In this document: positions 1 through 9,802 of the stretch, piece after piece
Layout of the letters: every line of letters begins with the position of its first letter
Numbering within the stretch: the first letter of the stretch is position 1
DNA from: Bacteroidales bacterium
GTDB taxonomy: Bacteria > Bacteroidota > Bacteroidia > Bacteroidales > F082
Assembly: GCA_013141455.1 (NCBI GenBank)
Contig: JABFQW010000015.1
Span: forward strand, 23,395 to 87,394
DNA length: 64,000 bases
Direction of reading: 5' to 3'
Program-made: the position numbers and the translations under genes
Notes under the pieces: model-generated
What the model was told of the DNA's origin: nothing
The model's input: only the letters and a program-made list of their open reading frames with translations
Database searches by the model: none

Positions 1-291
1 AGCATCTGGCGATTCAATGGCAATAGCTGATTCGAAAGCCTCCTCACCCAATTGCTCACGAAGCTGCCTGATAAACATAACAAGCATTTCTTTCATTGGC
101 TCATTCACCTGGTTTACCATCTCGAAGGATATCTGGTCGCGCATGGATTCATAATTCGACAAAAAAAGTTTTAACTGCTCAAGTTGAAACCGGTTCATCC
201 CGGGCATATCTTCAATCGGGTGTTTCTCGACGAGACGTTTGAATAATCTGAAAAGCTCGTCTATATTTTTTTTAAAATCGTCATTTTCCAT
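1..291 (-). CDS. hypothetical protein, 3' end outside window
   Basis: An open reading frame starts at an ATG whose complement lies at 289-291 and runs off the left edge with no stop in 97 codons. The visible product begins MENDDFKKNIDELFRLF and is rich in charged and helical residues, with no signal peptide or membrane segment. I do not recognise the family. It is the first gene upstream of the UPF0316 gene's 3' end on the same strand, 67 bases away, so it could be co-transcribed. The reading frame stays open and the codon use looks like its neighbours, which supports a real gene. Confidence 0.6.
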   Translation of the reverse strand, partial: MENDDFKKNIDELFRLFKRLVEKHPIEDMPGMNRFQLEQLKLFLSNYESMRDQISFEMVNQVNEPMKEMLVMFIRQLREQLGEEAFESAIAIESPDA

Positions 292-358
292 TTTCGAAAG
301 TTTTGATCAGATATCAATACACAATAATCATGCAAATAATTATAAATCTGATTTTCAG

Positions 359-937
359 CTACGATTTCGAGAGAAATCCAGGCAAAAAGGATTTATTCGC
401 CGATGCCCTGAAATAACCTTCATTCACCTGTTGCACCTCTTCAACTGTATAAAAGGCATGTGGATTCGACTGATTGATAATGCGAAGGGCATCCTGTAAA
501 TCTTTTCTTTTCATGGTACTGAATAGTATTTTCACCGGGCCATCTTTCCCTTCCGCATCAGCGATGGTAACTCCATAATTGGCCTCACGGAGACGTTGAA
601 TCAATTCATTCGTACTCGTTTTGGCAATAATACGAATGATAACCGTACCCAATGTCATCTTCTCAACGAGGATGATCCCAATATAGTTTCCGGCAGCGAA
701 GCCTAAACCATAACCGATATAACTCATAAAATTGTCGAGATTTTTCATGATCTGGCCGATAGCGACCAACCAGATCACCACCTCAAAAAAACCAAGTATT
801 GGGGCAATTTTTTTATAGCCTCTTGCCACAAAAATCATTCGTATGGTGTTGATTGTCACATCCATGATGCGCGCCATGGCGATCAGGAGCGGTAATACTA
901 CCCAGAAATAAAAATCGGATTGCAGGAATTCTGACAT
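359..937 (-). CDS. UPF0316 family membrane protein (DUF5698/DUF2179)
   Basis: The 192-residue product has three hydrophobic N-terminal segments (roughly residues 8-30, 45-62 and 70-95) including the characteristic stretch RIMDVTINTIRMIFVARGYK, followed by a soluble C-terminal domain of about 90 residues resembling DUF2179. This is the architecture of the UPF0316/YebE-like family; its biochemical role is not established, though DUF2179 domains are suspected ligand-binding regulatory modules. It lies just after the terminator of the carboxylase operon, so it probably has its own promoter. Family assignment is firm by pattern; function is unknown. Confidence 0.8.
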   Translation of the reverse strand: MSEFLQSDFYFWVVLPLLIAMARIMDVTINTIRMIFVARGYKKIAPILGFFEVVIWLVAIGQIMKNLDNFMSYIGYGLGFAAGNYIGIILVEKMTLGTVIIRIIAKTSTNELIQRLREANYGVTIADAEGKDGPVKILFSTMKRKDLQDALRIINQSNPHAFYTVEEVQQVNEGYFRASANKSFLPGFLSKS

Positions 938-973
938 CTGACTATGATTTGATAGTTGAACAAAATTAAACTA

Positions 974-998
974 AAAAGCCCCGAAATTCGGGGCTTTC
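974..998 (-). terminator. intrinsic terminator of the acyl-CoA carboxylase operon
   Basis: A hairpin with stem AAAGCCCCGAA/TTCGGGGCTTT (975-997) lies 27 bases beyond the stop of the carboxyltransferase gene. On the minus strand it is followed by a short T run, as expected for Rho-independent termination. It separates the carboxylase operon from the UPF0316 gene. Confidence 0.8.
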
Positions 999-1024
999 TA
1001 AGTATTTATTTCATTTCCATTGAT

Positions 1025-2560
1025 TTACAACGGAATATTTCCATGCTTCTTAGCCGGATTGCTCTTCGATTTGGTTCGCGTCATTTCTAATGCCTGAATC
1101 AGTTTCAAACGGGTCTGACGCGGTAAAATAATTTCATCGATATATCCCAATGCAGCGGCTTTGTAAGGACTTGCAAAAGTCTTGCGGTAATCGTCAATTG
1201 CTTCTTTCCGTTGCTCGTCGCTTAATTTATTCTTGTAAATGATATTCACTGCGCCTTCGGGTCCCATCACAGCGATTTCGGCAGTCGGGAATGCATAATT
1301 GATGTCAGCTCCAATGTGCTTGCTCGACATCACATCATACGCTCCACCATAAGCTTTTCGGGTGATCACGGTAATTTTCGGAACAGTCGCCTCGGCAAAT
1401 GCATACAGTAATTTAGCGCCATGTTTGATGATACCTCCAAACTCCTGCACCGTACCCGGTAAAAATCCCGGAACATCTTCAAACGTGATGAGCGGAATAT
1501 TGAAAGCATCGCAGAAACGCACGAAACGGGCAGCTTTTATTGAACTATCGATATCGAGCACACCTGCCAGAATTGCAGGTTGGTTAGCCACGATACCCAC
1601 CGGTTTTCCATTTAAACGTGCGAATCCGATGATGATATTTTTTGCATAATAGGGTTGAATCTCGAAGAAATTGCGGTCATCGATCACACGGGTGATGATA
1701 TCGTGCATATCGTATGGCTTATTTGGATCATCAGGAACAATGGTATCAAGGTCTTCCTCTTCGCGGTATTGATTATCAGTACAAACTTTTACCGGCGGGT
1801 CTTCCATATTGTTCGATGGCAGAAAACTCATCAGTTCGCGGAGCATCATCATGGCCTGTTCATCGTTTTCGGCCATCAAATGGGCAACACCGCTCTTGCT
1901 GTTGTGCGTCATGGCACCACCAAGGTCCTCTTTTGTCACCTCTTCATGGGTAACGGTCTTAATCACATCGGGACCCGTTACAAACATATAGGAGGTGTTC
2001 TTTACCATCATAATAAAATCGGTGATGGCCGGTGAATATACGGCGCCACCGGCACATGGTCCCAATATTGCCGAGATTTGAGGCACCACACCTGATGACA
2101 TCACATTCCGGTAAAAAATATCGGCATAGCCACCCAGGCTCTCAACACCTTCCTGAATACGGGCTCCGCCTGAATCGTTTAATCCGATAACCGGCGCACC
2201 CATTTTCATGGCTAAATCCATAATTTTCACGATTTTATCAGCGTTTGCCCGGCTCAATGAACCACCAAATACTGTAAAATCCTGGGCAAAGACATACATC
2301 AGCCTACCGTCAATTTTCCCGTAGCCTGAAACAACGCCATCGCCAAGGAATTTCTGCTTGTCCATATCGAAATCGGTAGAACGATGGGTTACGAATTTGT
2401 CGATTTCGACAAAAGTATTCGGATCGAGAAGGTCAACGATACGTTCACGGGCTGTCTTACGGCCCGCGTTATGTTGTTTCACAATCCTGTCTTCACCTCC
2501 GCCTAATTCGGCCAGACGGCAGTTTTCTTCTAAGAGTTCAAATTTGTTATCTGATGACAT
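1025..2560 (-). CDS. acyl-CoA (propionyl/methylmalonyl-type) carboxylase, carboxyltransferase beta subunit
   Basis: The 511-residue protein matches the PccB/MmdA carboxyltransferase family in full length. It transfers carboxyl from carboxybiotin to acyl-CoA (or the reverse in decarboxylases). Visible landmarks are the N-terminal acyl-CoA-binding half with [18 protein letters not shown] and [12 protein letters not shown], which forms the oxyanion hole, and the C-terminal carboxybiotin half with [15 protein letters not shown]. It is the last gene of the operon, after biotin carboxylase and biotin carrier genes on the minus strand. Propionyl-CoA is the likeliest substrate given the PccB-like sequence, but acetyl-CoA or a methylmalonyl-CoA decarboxylase role cannot be excluded. 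Confidence 0.9.
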   Translation of the reverse strand: MSSDNKFELLEENCRLAELGGGEDRIVKQHNAGRKTARERIVDLLDPNTFVEIDKFVTHRSTDFDMDKQKFLGDGVVSGYGKIDGRLMYVFAQDFTVFGGSLSRANADKIVKIMDLAMKMGAPVIGLNDSGGARIQEGVESLGGYADIFYRNVMSSGVVPQISAILGPCAGGAVYSPAITDFIMMVKNTSYMFVTGPDVIKTVTHEEVTKEDLGGAMTHNSKSGVAHLMAENDEQAMMMLRELMSFLPSNNMEDPPVKVCTDNQYREEEDLDTIVPDDPNKPYDMHDIITRVIDDRNFFEIQPYYAKNIIIGFARLNGKPVGIVANQPAILAGVLDIDSSIKAARFVRFCDAFNIPLITFEDVPGFLPGTVQEFGGIIKHGAKLLYAFAEATVPKITVITRKAYGGAYDVMSSKHIGADINYAFPTAEIAVMGPEGAVNIIYKNKLSDEQRKEAIDDYRKTFASPYKAAALGYIDEIILPRQTRLKLIQALEMTRTKSKSNPAKKHGNIPL

Positions 2561-2592
2561 GTTATTTGGTTTATGTTGATCAGTAAAATCGT

Positions 2593-3099
2593 TTATTCAA
2601 TTACCACCATGGGTTGATCGCCATTAACGGTATCGCCCTCTTTCACAAGGATTCGTTTAATTTTCCGGTCTTGTTTTACCTTATACTCGCTTTCCATTTT
2701 CATGGCCGAAACAATTACAACCGTTTCACCAGCTTTCACCAGATCGCCTTCTTTAAACAGGATTTTGACAACCTTACCTGGCATAGGCGATGATATAACA
2801 TTCTGGTCTTCACCTTCATCCTTGCGACGGTTCATCAGGTATTTGGTTTCGGCATCTATAATTTCAACTTCATAGGTCTCATACAGCGTATTTACATGAT
2901 AACTTTTACTGTTTTTTGCTTCAACCAACTCAACATTAAACGAGCGGCAATCATGTAAAATACTGTAAACACCTTTGTCAACCTCCACAATGTCTAATTC
3001 ATAGCATCGCTTGTCAATAAGAATAGAGAATTTGTTTCCCTCACGGCTGAGCACCTCAATGTTCGAAATGCGGTCATTTATTTTAATTTCGTATGACAT
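2593..3099 (-). CDS. biotin carboxyl carrier protein of acyl-CoA carboxylase
   Basis: 168 residues. The C-terminal 70 form a biotinyl/lipoyl barrel: [17 protein letters not shown], then the biotin site [11 protein letters not shown], with K134 the predicted biotinylated lysine. The residue before AMKM is Ser rather than the usual Glu. The N-terminal ~95 residues resemble the BT (carboxyltransferase-tethering) domain of carboxylase alpha subunits, here split off as its own polypeptide. It sits 32 bases before the carboxyltransferase gene and 21 bases after the biotin carboxylase gene, so the three encode one complex. Confidence 0.9.
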   Translation of the reverse strand: MSYEIKINDRISNIEVLSREGNKFSILIDKRCYELDIVEVDKGVYSILHDCRSFNVELVEAKNSKSYHVNTLYETYEVEIIDAETKYLMNRRKDEGEDQNVISSPMPGKVVKILFKEGDLVKAGETVVIVSAMKMESEYKVKQDRKIKRILVKEGDTVNGDQPMVVIE

Positions 3100-3120
3100 T
3101 GTTATCTAATGTATTAATAA

Positions 3121-4632
3121 TTAAAAACGTAAGGCTGAACGCTTTCTTCCAAAGTCTTTCCAGTTATTACCCAACTGCTGCTTTGTATTTGGTTCGGTTT
3201 GAAGTGACTCGAGTTTGGTGATATAATCGACAAAAGCGGCAATGGCTGCCATATCGATGCTACGTTCGGTGCTCGTGTTTTGCTTTTTCAGATACTGTTG
3301 ATTTTCTTCAATAAAATGGGTATTGTACCGCCCTTTGATAAAGTCAGGCACTTCCAGAATACGGTGCAGATAAGGGATTGACGTTTTTATTCCGGTGATT
3401 TTGTAGGCAAACAAGGCGCGTTTCATCCGTGCGATGGCCTCATCACGTGTTTCGGCCCAAACAATCAGTTTTGAGATCATCGGGTCGTAATACATTGGTA
3501 TTTCGTAACCTTTATAAACATAACCGTCATGACGTACTCCTAATCCCAAAGGTTCGCGTATATGTTTGATCACACCCGGACTTGGCATAAAATTGTTGTC
3601 AGGATCTTCGGCGTAGATGCGCATCTCGATCGCATGACCGGTCTGTTTCAAATCTTCCTGTTTGAAAGCAAGTGGTAAGCCATTGGCAACATTGATCTGT
3701 TGTTTCACCAGATCGACACCCACTACGCGCTCGGTGATAGGATGCTCCACCTGAAGCCTGGTATTCATTTCGAGGAAATAGTAATTCAAATTGTCATCAA
3801 CGATAAACTCGATGGTGCCTGCACCGTAATAGTTCACCGCTCTGGCAGCGGCAACGGCATCAGCACCCATTTTCATCCTGACTTCCTGTGTCATGATCGG
3901 CGATGGCGTTTCCTCAACCACTTTCTGATGACGGCGTTGTACCGAACATTCGCGTTCAAAAAGATGGACGATATTTCCATGCTTATCACCGAGTATCTGA
4001 AATTCGATATGATGAGGCGACGAGATATATTTTTCAATATACACGGCATCATCCCCAAAGGCCGCCTTGGCCTCCGATTTTGCGCCACTTATCGCGCTGA
4101 TAATGTCTTCTTCATTCTTAACAAGACGCATGCCTTTACCACCGCCACCAGCACTCGCTTTGATCATTACCGGCAACCCGATTTTCATGATGACATCGAT
4201 AGCCGTTTTAATATCGTGAATGGGCTCGGTTGTGCCCGGAACCACCGGTACACCGGCAGCTATCATCGTTTTTCGGGCTGTAATCTTATCTCCCATCGTA
4301 TCGATGGCATAAGGTGAAGGTCCAATGAAAATAATACCTTCTTTTTCGCACATCCTGGCGAAATCGGCGTTTTCCGATAAAAAACCATATCCGGGGTGGA
4401 TGGCATCGGCGCCGGTTAATTTTGCAGCCTCAATAATTTTATCTTTTCGCAAATAACTTTCCGATGAGGGAGCAGGTCCGATGCAAACCGCATCATCGGC
4501 ATAGCGTACATGCATGGATTTTCGATCGACTTCAGAGTAAACAGCAACGGATTCGATGCCTAATTCGCGACATGATCGCATTACCCTGACTGCAATTTCT
4601 CCCCTGTTTGCAACCAAAACTTTCTTTATCAT
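3121..4632 (-). CDS. biotin carboxylase subunit of acyl-CoA carboxylase
   Basis: 503 residues, an ATP-grasp enzyme that carboxylates biotin on the carrier protein with ATP and bicarbonate. Visible features: N-terminal MIKKVLVANRGEIAVRVMRS, glycine loop SAGGGGKGM (residues 160-168), and the active-site block FLEMNTRLQVEHPITE with E288, N290 and R292. It is about 50 residues longer than the E. coli AccC type, with a C-terminal extension ending GRKRSALRF; carboxylases of the propionyl-CoA class often carry such a tail. First gene of the operon. No biotin-repressor operator was recognised upstream. Confidence 0.9.
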   Translation of the reverse strand: MIKKVLVANRGEIAVRVMRSCRELGIESVAVYSEVDRKSMHVRYADDAVCIGPAPSSESYLRKDKIIEAAKLTGADAIHPGYGFLSENADFARMCEKEGIIFIGPSPYAIDTMGDKITARKTMIAAGVPVVPGTTEPIHDIKTAIDVIMKIGLPVMIKASAGGGGKGMRLVKNEEDIISAISGAKSEAKAAFGDDAVYIEKYISSPHHIEFQILGDKHGNIVHLFERECSVQRRHQKVVEETPSPIMTQEVRMKMGADAVAAARAVNYYGAGTIEFIVDDNLNYYFLEMNTRLQVEHPITERVVGVDLVKQQINVANGLPLAFKQEDLKQTGHAIEMRIYAEDPDNNFMPSPGVIKHIREPLGLGVRHDGYVYKGYEIPMYYDPMISKLIVWAETRDEAIARMKRALFAYKITGIKTSIPYLHRILEVPDFIKGRYNTHFIEENQQYLKKQNTSTERSIDMAAIAAFVDYITKLESLQTEPNTKQQLGNNWKDFGRKRSALRF

Positions 4633-5044
4633 ATTCTCGGGTTAAATTGTTGTTATTCAGTAAGATTCCAAAATATCAGACCTTCAAAAAAGCCCGTAAA
4701 GATATACAATTTCTTTTATAACGGTATTTCGGGATGAATTAAGTTCAGTTAACCCGCGCAGGTATAATCATCGTATCCATTCGTCCATTTTTCATGATAA
4801 GTCGCTGTATAGCCAGGATCTCATGTCCGAATAAATGTCTTAATCAGGTAGCTGTGAAAAAGCCGGATCAATCCTATTTCACAGGGACGAGGCGCTTCGA
4901 TGATCATGAAAATTTGAAATAATAAGCAATATTGGTTGGTTACGCCCGATTCATGTTCCATCAATTGCCACTTTCGAAATTCGACCTGATATTCAACTTT
5001 GATCATTCCTTAAAAACATTTAACTTTGTTCTGAGATTAATACT
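4633..5044. other. intergenic region upstream of divergent carboxylase operon and sensor kinase
   Basis: About 410 bases between divergently transcribed genes. Apart from a good promoter for the kinase at its right end, nothing recognisable was found. A 61-codon frame at 4821-5006 (minus) has no family resemblance and overlaps that promoter, so it was not called as a gene. Confidence 0.5.
4998..5028 (+). promoter_or_regulatory. Bacteroidota-type promoter for hybrid sensor kinase
   Basis: TTTG at 4998-5001 is followed by 19 bases and TAACTTTG at 5021-5028, matching the -33/-7 consensus of the Bacteroidota primary sigma factor. The start codon follows 17 bases later. Confidence 0.65.
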
Positions 5045-6910
5045 ATGAATAAATTCCTTTTACTACTTATCTTCATTGTATTTTGCATGAGTGGCGCGAC
5101 CTACCCACAGTCGGGGACCATCGCCATAAAAATAGATAGCCTCGAAGTCGCACTGAAAACGGCCGATCGTAATCAGCAGGCAAAAATCATGATGCAGATT
5201 GTTGACCTATCGGCGCAGATTGCTCCCGAAATGGCTTTTACCTACGCGAACCATTTGTTAAATTCGGATATTGGATCAACCGATCAATCCTTAAAATTGA
5301 GGGCAGCAAACTTTTTGGTATCCTATTACGAAAGAAATGGAAAAATGGATTCGGCTGTTTATTATTTGAATCTTTCAGAAGATTTCCTGCAAAAATCTAT
5401 CAATCAACAGTTTACCTCAGATGATCTTTCGTTAAAAGAAATCGTTTCGAGGAATTCCGGAATTGAAAAACCGTCATCGGCCGAAGACAATTCCAATACC
5501 CTTATATTACTTATTTCAGCCACTTTTTTAATGGCCTCAATGGCAATGTTAATCAGCCTGAGAAAAAAGAAGAAACAACAAGATGCTGAAGCAGCCCACT
5601 TACATGCCGAAATTGAATCTCTGAAAACAAAGATTCATGAAAGTGAAATGCATACTGAATCAGAAATCAACAAAAGAACTGCTGAACTGAACGAAAAACT
5701 TTCGCAAAGCAAATCGAAAGGATTGGAACTAAAAATCGCACTGAAAAAAGCTGAAGATGCCAATTACCTGAAAAATGCATTTCTTGGTATCATCAGCCAT
5801 CAGATCAGGACTCCCCTGAATGGGATTATTGGCTTCTCGAGCCTGTTACAGACCGAGTTGTCACTGCTCGAAAACAAAACATTGTACGAATATGCTGAAG
5901 GTATCGAACAAAGTGGTGACCGTTTGCTTAACCTTCTCAACAACATTATCGATATCAGCAAACTTGAGGCAAATGATATTGAACTTGAGTTTCATCCCTG
6001 TAATATCGATGAGATCATCAATAACATCTTTGAGCTTTATGTTTTTTCGGCAAACGAAAAAGGATTAGCTTTCAAGTCGAAACTTACCGAAACGCCACCT
6101 GTGATAGCCGACAATGCAAAACTGATGCGCGTTATCCATATCATTGTTGACAACGCGATCAAATACACCAATGCGGGATTTGTAAATATCACAACAGGTT
6201 TTGTTCCCGACACCAATGAAGTAATGATCCGGGTGAAGGATACTGGCGTTGGAATTGAGGCTTCGTATCAGGAACATTTGTTTGAGGCATTCCGCCAGGA
6301 AAGCAGCGGATTCAGCCGTTCGTATCAGGGAGCCGGTCTTGGGTTGCCTCTTGCAAAACGTCTGCTCGATTTAATGCACGGCCGTATTGAAATAAACAGT
6401 ATGCACAATGTTGGAACCACCATTGATATTTTTATTCCTTCTGAAAAGACATTATTGATTACCAAATCTACTGGAGACCGTCAGAATGTGATTAGTACAG
6501 CACCGGGAAAACTTGATATTTTCATTGTTGAGGATGATCGTATGAACCGGATGGTTCTCCAAAAGATTCTGCAAAAAACCGGACAGGTTACCGTTGCTGT
6601 TGATGGCAATGAAACCATGAAAATAATCAGCGAAAGGTATAAAAAAGGACATATATTTCAGGTGATGCTATTCGATATTAACCTGCCATCGCCCTGGGAC
6701 GGAATAAAGCTGATGCAGGCCATACGCGCCGATTACAAAGAATACCGTTTCATTCCTTTTATTGCCCAAACGGCTTACGCAATGTCGGGCGATCGTGAGA
6801 AAATGCTGGAAGCCGGTTTCGATGATTATCTGGCAAAACCGATAAATAAAAACGAGCTGATGACGATCATCAGGAACCAGCTTGAGAAATTTAAAGGTAT
6901 CAATACCTGA
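5045..6910 (+). CDS. hybrid sensor histidine kinase/response regulator
   Basis: 621 residues. N-terminal signal peptide (about 1-22), a short periplasmic helical region, one membrane segment near residues 152-172, a coiled coil (about 175-235), HisKA with phosphoacceptor H252, HATPase_c with N-box DNAIKYT, G1 VKDTGVGI and G2 GAGLGLPLAKRLL, then a C-terminal receiver with phospho-acceptor D544 in LFDINLPSPWDG. The H box reads SHQIRTPLNG, with Gln where most HisKA kinases have Glu directly after the His. No output domain follows the receiver, so a separate phosphotransfer or effector protein is expected. No partner gene is adjacent; the ligand is unknown. Confidence 0.88.
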   Translation: MNKFLLLLIFIVFCMSGATYPQSGTIAIKIDSLEVALKTADRNQQAKIMMQIVDLSAQIAPEMAFTYANHLLNSDIGSTDQSLKLRAANFLVSYYERNGKMDSAVYYLNLSEDFLQKSINQQFTSDDLSLKEIVSRNSGIEKPSSAEDNSNTLILLISATFLMASMAMLISLRKKKKQQDAEAAHLHAEIESLKTKIHESEMHTESEINKRTAELNEKLSQSKSKGLELKIALKKAEDANYLKNAFLGIISHQIRTPLNGIIGFSSLLQTELSLLENKTLYEYAEGIEQSGDRLLNLLNNIIDISKLEANDIELEFHPCNIDEIINNIFELYVFSANEKGLAFKSKLTETPPVIADNAKLMRVIHIIVDNAIKYTNAGFVNITTGFVPDTNEVMIRVKDTGVGIEASYQEHLFEAFRQESSGFSRSYQGAGLGLPLAKRLLDLMHGRIEINSMHNVGTTIDIFIPSEKTLLITKSTGDRQNVISTAPGKLDIFIVEDDRMNRMVLQKILQKTGQVTVAVDGNETMKIISERYKKGHIFQVMLFDINLPSPWDGIKLMQAIRADYKEYRFIPFIAQTAYAMSGDREKMLEAGFDDYLAKPINKNELMTIIRNQLEKFKGINT

Positions 6911-7487
6911 CCGTTTTCTTTGTTTTATTCGATTATCATGGCAATATTCTATTTTGATATGCTGAAAAAGTCCATAGTTTTGTGATATTCATGATTTAAG
7001 TTGTTTAATTTAGAACCTTATCATTTCTAAAAACCTTCGTAGGAAGAAAAGAAAACAATTCATTGACTTTATTACCTTATTATCAATCAATTAAGATGAA
7101 AATAGAATATAATAATAGTAACTATTCAGCCCTTGATTAATTAAATACAAAATTATAAATGCCACAGATTACCTTCGGTGAGAAAAGTTCACATATTTAT
7201 CAAATTTTATCAGAAAACTTTACTTCCGTCAGAGAAAAATATTGAATCAAAATAAGGTAATAAGGTATGATTGAATACGATGACTCATCGCTACTAAGGT
7301 TAAAATGAAATTAAAAATAAGGTTTCTGAAACATACTATTACGGTTTTCATGTACATCAAAATTTTAATTGATCCATTCTTACTCCCAGCACATCAAAAT
7401 AATATTTAGCCATTATCATCTAAAAGCCGAACTGTTTGATTATTTTAGGTTATTTCAGTTTTCCAATCACGAAGGCATCGAAAATAT
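6911..7487. other. AT-rich intergenic region with repeats
   Basis: No plausible gene. It holds an imperfect inverted pair around TTATTACCTTATT (near 7069-7082) and AATAAGGTAATAAGGTA (near 7250-7268), and one half of a dispersed repeat (7118-7170) whose other copy lies inverted beyond the aldolase gene. Around 7422-7443 there is TAAAAGCCGAACTGTTTGAT, a motif seen again near 52790-52815. Confidence 0.5.
7118..7170 (+). repeat. 53-bp dispersed repeat, inverted relative to 8854-8906
   Basis: This stretch, beginning GTAACTATTCAGCCCTTGAT and ending GCCACAGATT, is the reverse complement of 8854-8906 with only a few mismatches. The pair brackets the aldolase gene. Confidence 0.75.
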
Positions 7488-7495
7488 GTAACTTT
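7488..7495 (+). promoter_or_regulatory. promoter -7 element of fructose-bisphosphate aldolase
   Basis: TAACTTTG matches the TAnnTTTG consensus 77 bases before the start codon, leaving a long AT-rich leader. No convincing -33 TTTG at the usual spacing. Confidence 0.45.
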
Positions 7496-7572
7496 GCCGA
7501 AAATTAATTTTAACCCAATATTCACAATTTAGTATTGTATATCAATTGATTAACAAAATAATTACTTAAATC

Positions 7573-8652
7573 ATGTCAGAAAAAATTTCATCTAAAGTAG
7601 CGCCAGGCGTAGCAACAGGCGAAAGTTTGCAGGAGATATTTCGTATTGCAAAGGCTAATCAATTCGCGTTACCCGCTGTAAATGTCACAGGAACAAACAC
7701 GGTCAACGGTGTTATGGAAGCAGCACGTGAAGCAGGTTCACCGGTCATTATCCAATTCTCGAATGGCGGCGCTTCGTTTTATGCAGGCAAAGGCTTATCA
7801 AACAGTGGCGAAAAAGCCGCCATCATCGGTGGTGTTTCAGGAGCATTACATGTTCATGCCATTGCTGAATATTATGGCATTCCTGTAGTATTGCATACTG
7901 ATCACGCAGCCAAAAAACTGTTGCCCTGGATTGATGGTTTACTCGATGCAGGTGAAAAACACTTCAAACAGTATGGTAAACCATTATTTAGTTCGCACAT
8001 GCTTGATCTGTCGGAAGAACTGATTGATGAGAACCTGGAAATTTGTAAAACCTATCTCGAACGTATGTCGAAAATGGGAATGACACTCGAGATTGAACTT
8101 GGTATCACCGGTGGCGAAGAAGATGGAATCGATAACTCAGGCGTTGACAGTTCGAAACTTTATACCCAACCCGAAGAAGTGGCCAAAGCATATAAAATAC
8201 TGAGTTCGGTGAGCGACAGGTTCACCATCGCGGCAGCTTTCGGTAATGTTCATGGTGTTTACAAACCGGGGAACGTGAAGTTGCAGCCCGTTATCCTGCG
8301 TAATTCGCAGGAATACATCCAGAAGAATTTTGGCACAGGGCCAAATCCTGTAAATTTCGTTTTCCATGGTGGTTCAGGTTCCGAACCTGAACAAATCAAG
8401 GAGGCGTTGACCTATGGTGTTGTTAAAATGAATATCGACACCGATACCCAATGGGCTTTCTGGGATGGAATACGTTTGTTCGACAAGAAGTATCATGCGT
8501 ATCTTCAGGGACAGATCGGTAATCCAGAAGGTGACGACAGTCCGAACAAGAAATATTACGACCCGCGTAAATGGCTTCGCGAAGGCGAACGCGGCCTGAT
8601 CGAGAGATTAAAAATTGCTTTCAGCGATTTGAATTGTATTCAGCGATATTAG
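7573..8652 (+). CDS. fbaA: class II fructose-bisphosphate aldolase
   Basis: 359 residues, the length of class IIA zinc aldolases (E. coli FbaA type), which cleave fructose 1,6-bisphosphate to dihydroxyacetone phosphate and glyceraldehyde 3-phosphate in glycolysis and gluconeogenesis. Landmarks: ITG/VTGTNTVNGVMEAA, the zinc-binding VVLHTDHAAKK with the HTDH motif, the second metal region GNVHGVYKPGNVKL, and the phosphate-binding FVFHGGSGS and MNIDTDTQWAFWDG. Monocistronic: its own promoter lies upstream and a strong terminator follows 17 bases after the stop. Confidence 0.95.
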   Translation: MSEKISSKVAPGVATGESLQEIFRIAKANQFALPAVNVTGTNTVNGVMEAAREAGSPVIIQFSNGGASFYAGKGLSNSGEKAAIIGGVSGALHVHAIAEYYGIPVVLHTDHAAKKLLPWIDGLLDAGEKHFKQYGKPLFSSHMLDLSEELIDENLEICKTYLERMSKMGMTLEIELGITGGEEDGIDNSGVDSSKLYTQPEEVAKAYKILSSVSDRFTIAAAFGNVHGVYKPGNVKLQPVILRNSQEYIQKNFGTGPNPVNFVFHGGSGSEPEQIKEALTYGVVKMNIDTDTQWAFWDGIRLFDKKYHAYLQGQIGNPEGDDSPNKKYYDPRKWLREGERGLIERLKIAFSDLNCIQRY

Positions 8653-8668
8653 GCATTCACTAAAAATA

Positions 8669-8706
8669 AAACGGGCACTTTTTGCAAAGTGCCCGTTTTT
8701 TTATTA
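8669..8706 (+). terminator. intrinsic terminator of fbaA
   Basis: AAACGGGCACTTT and its complement AAAGTGCCCGTTT form a long stem with a short loop, followed by a run of T residues. It begins 17 bases after the fbaA stop codon. Confidence 0.9.
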
Positions 8707-8719
8707 GAAAAAAAAACTT

Positions 8720-8906
8720 GTAACTATTCACCCTATTTAAGCCACAGATTCACAGATTATTAGCTAAGGAAATTATATATGAAAAGCATTAATTTCACTG
8801 ATTTGCAATTTTTTATTCCGACAAGTCGGAATAAAATATTTTATAAATCTGTGAATCTGTGGCATTTATAATTTTGCATTTAATTAATCAAGGGCTGAAT
8901 TGTTAC
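8720..8906. repeat. 187-bp palindromic intergenic element (MITE-like)
   Basis: The left end starts GTAACTATTCACCCT and includes GCCACAGATTCACAGATT; the right end is an imperfect reverse complement, with AAATCTGTGAATCTGTGGC and ending GGGCTGAATTGTTAC. A perfect 12-bp-stem palindrome (8811-8836, TTTTATTCCGAC/GTCGGAATAAAA) sits inside. The right 53 bases recur inverted at 7118-7170. No coding capacity and no target duplication could be fixed. Confidence 0.6.
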
Positions 8907-8913
8907 AAAAACT

Positions 8914-9765
8914 TTATCGTGATAAATCGGCAATTAAATCCCTGGCATGAACACACAATACCGGCACCGGAGAGTGATTGACCATTTGTTGTGCAAATGT
9001 TCCAAGCCATAAATTCGATGGTATTCTTTCCTGCTCGTCCATAATGCTGATCAGGTTAGCGTTGATACTAACTGCATATTCAACGGTAGCATCAGCAATC
9101 TGATTCGTCTCAATAATTTTTTTAATATATTCGATCTGATTCTCATAAAAATACCGTTCCACCTGAAGTACATAATCATCAACACGTTGACGAACTTCTT
9201 CGATCGTGGTGGTATGCATCACTAAGATATGAATCTTCGCGTCGAAATATTTCGCTATCAGTGAGGTAATCGGCACTTTCTGACGGGTTTCAAGTGAACT
9301 GTCGATAGGCAGCACGATATTCGAAATGGTACGACTGGCATCTACCCCGTCCCTGATTGTAATGATCGGGCGTTCGGTTGCTGCAACAATACGGTTGGCG
9401 TTGCTTCCAATCCAAAACTCCTCAAAACCTGATGAACCGTGTGTTCCAACAATAATGATGAAAGCATCAAGTTCTTCGGCAGTATTTACGATCTCCTGAT
9501 ACACTTTTCCCGCTTTCACGAGATACGATAAGGAGTTTTTGCCAAGCGCTTTTTTATACGTATCAACCAATTTATTAAATCGGTTAATCACCTCACCTAC
9601 AATATTTTCCTGATCAACACGGAATATTTCTTTTCCGCTCTCCGGACGGTTAACCCAAATCATTACAACATCTGCCGATGCTTTCTCAGCGATCGTAATC
9701 GCGTGTTCGAGGGCATTGATTGAGCAATCTGAGAAATCGATTCCTACTAAAATTGTTTTATTCAT
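8914..9765 (-). CDS. universal stress protein, tandem UspA domains
   Basis: 283 residues containing two Usp folds of about 145 residues each. The first starts MNKTILVGIDFSDCSINALEHA and ends with the nucleotide-binding loop GTHGSSGFEEFWIGSNANRI, a G-2x-G-9x-G-(S/T/N)-like motif typical of ATP-binding Usp proteins; the second, starting near residue 153, has lost most of this motif. Cytoplasmic stress-survival role by family. It is a paralog of the gene at 10204-11040 and is separated from it by a small SPOR gene. A TAATTTTG -7 element on the minus strand (9798-9805) overlaps the SPOR stop codon and could give it a promoter of its own. Confidence 0.88.
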   Translation of the reverse strand: MNKTILVGIDFSDCSINALEHAITIAEKASADVVMIWVNRPESGKEIFRVDQENIVGEVINRFNKLVDTYKKALGKNSLSYLVKAGKVYQEIVNTAEELDAFIIIVGTHGSSGFEEFWIGSNANRIVAATERPIITIRDGVDASRTISNIVLPIDSSLETRQKVPITSLIAKYFDAKIHILVMHTTTIEEVRQRVDDYVLQVERYFYENQIEYIKKIIETNQIADATVEYAVSINANLISIMDEQERIPSNLWLGTFAQQMVNHSPVPVLCVHARDLIADLSR

Positions 9766-9802
9766 AAAATTCGGTTGTTAATATATCAATGATAATGCAA
9801 AA

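Noticed and set aside
4821..5006. Minus-strand 61-codon ORF upstream of the sensor kinase
   Set aside because: No family resemblance, odd composition, and it overlaps the kinase promoter.
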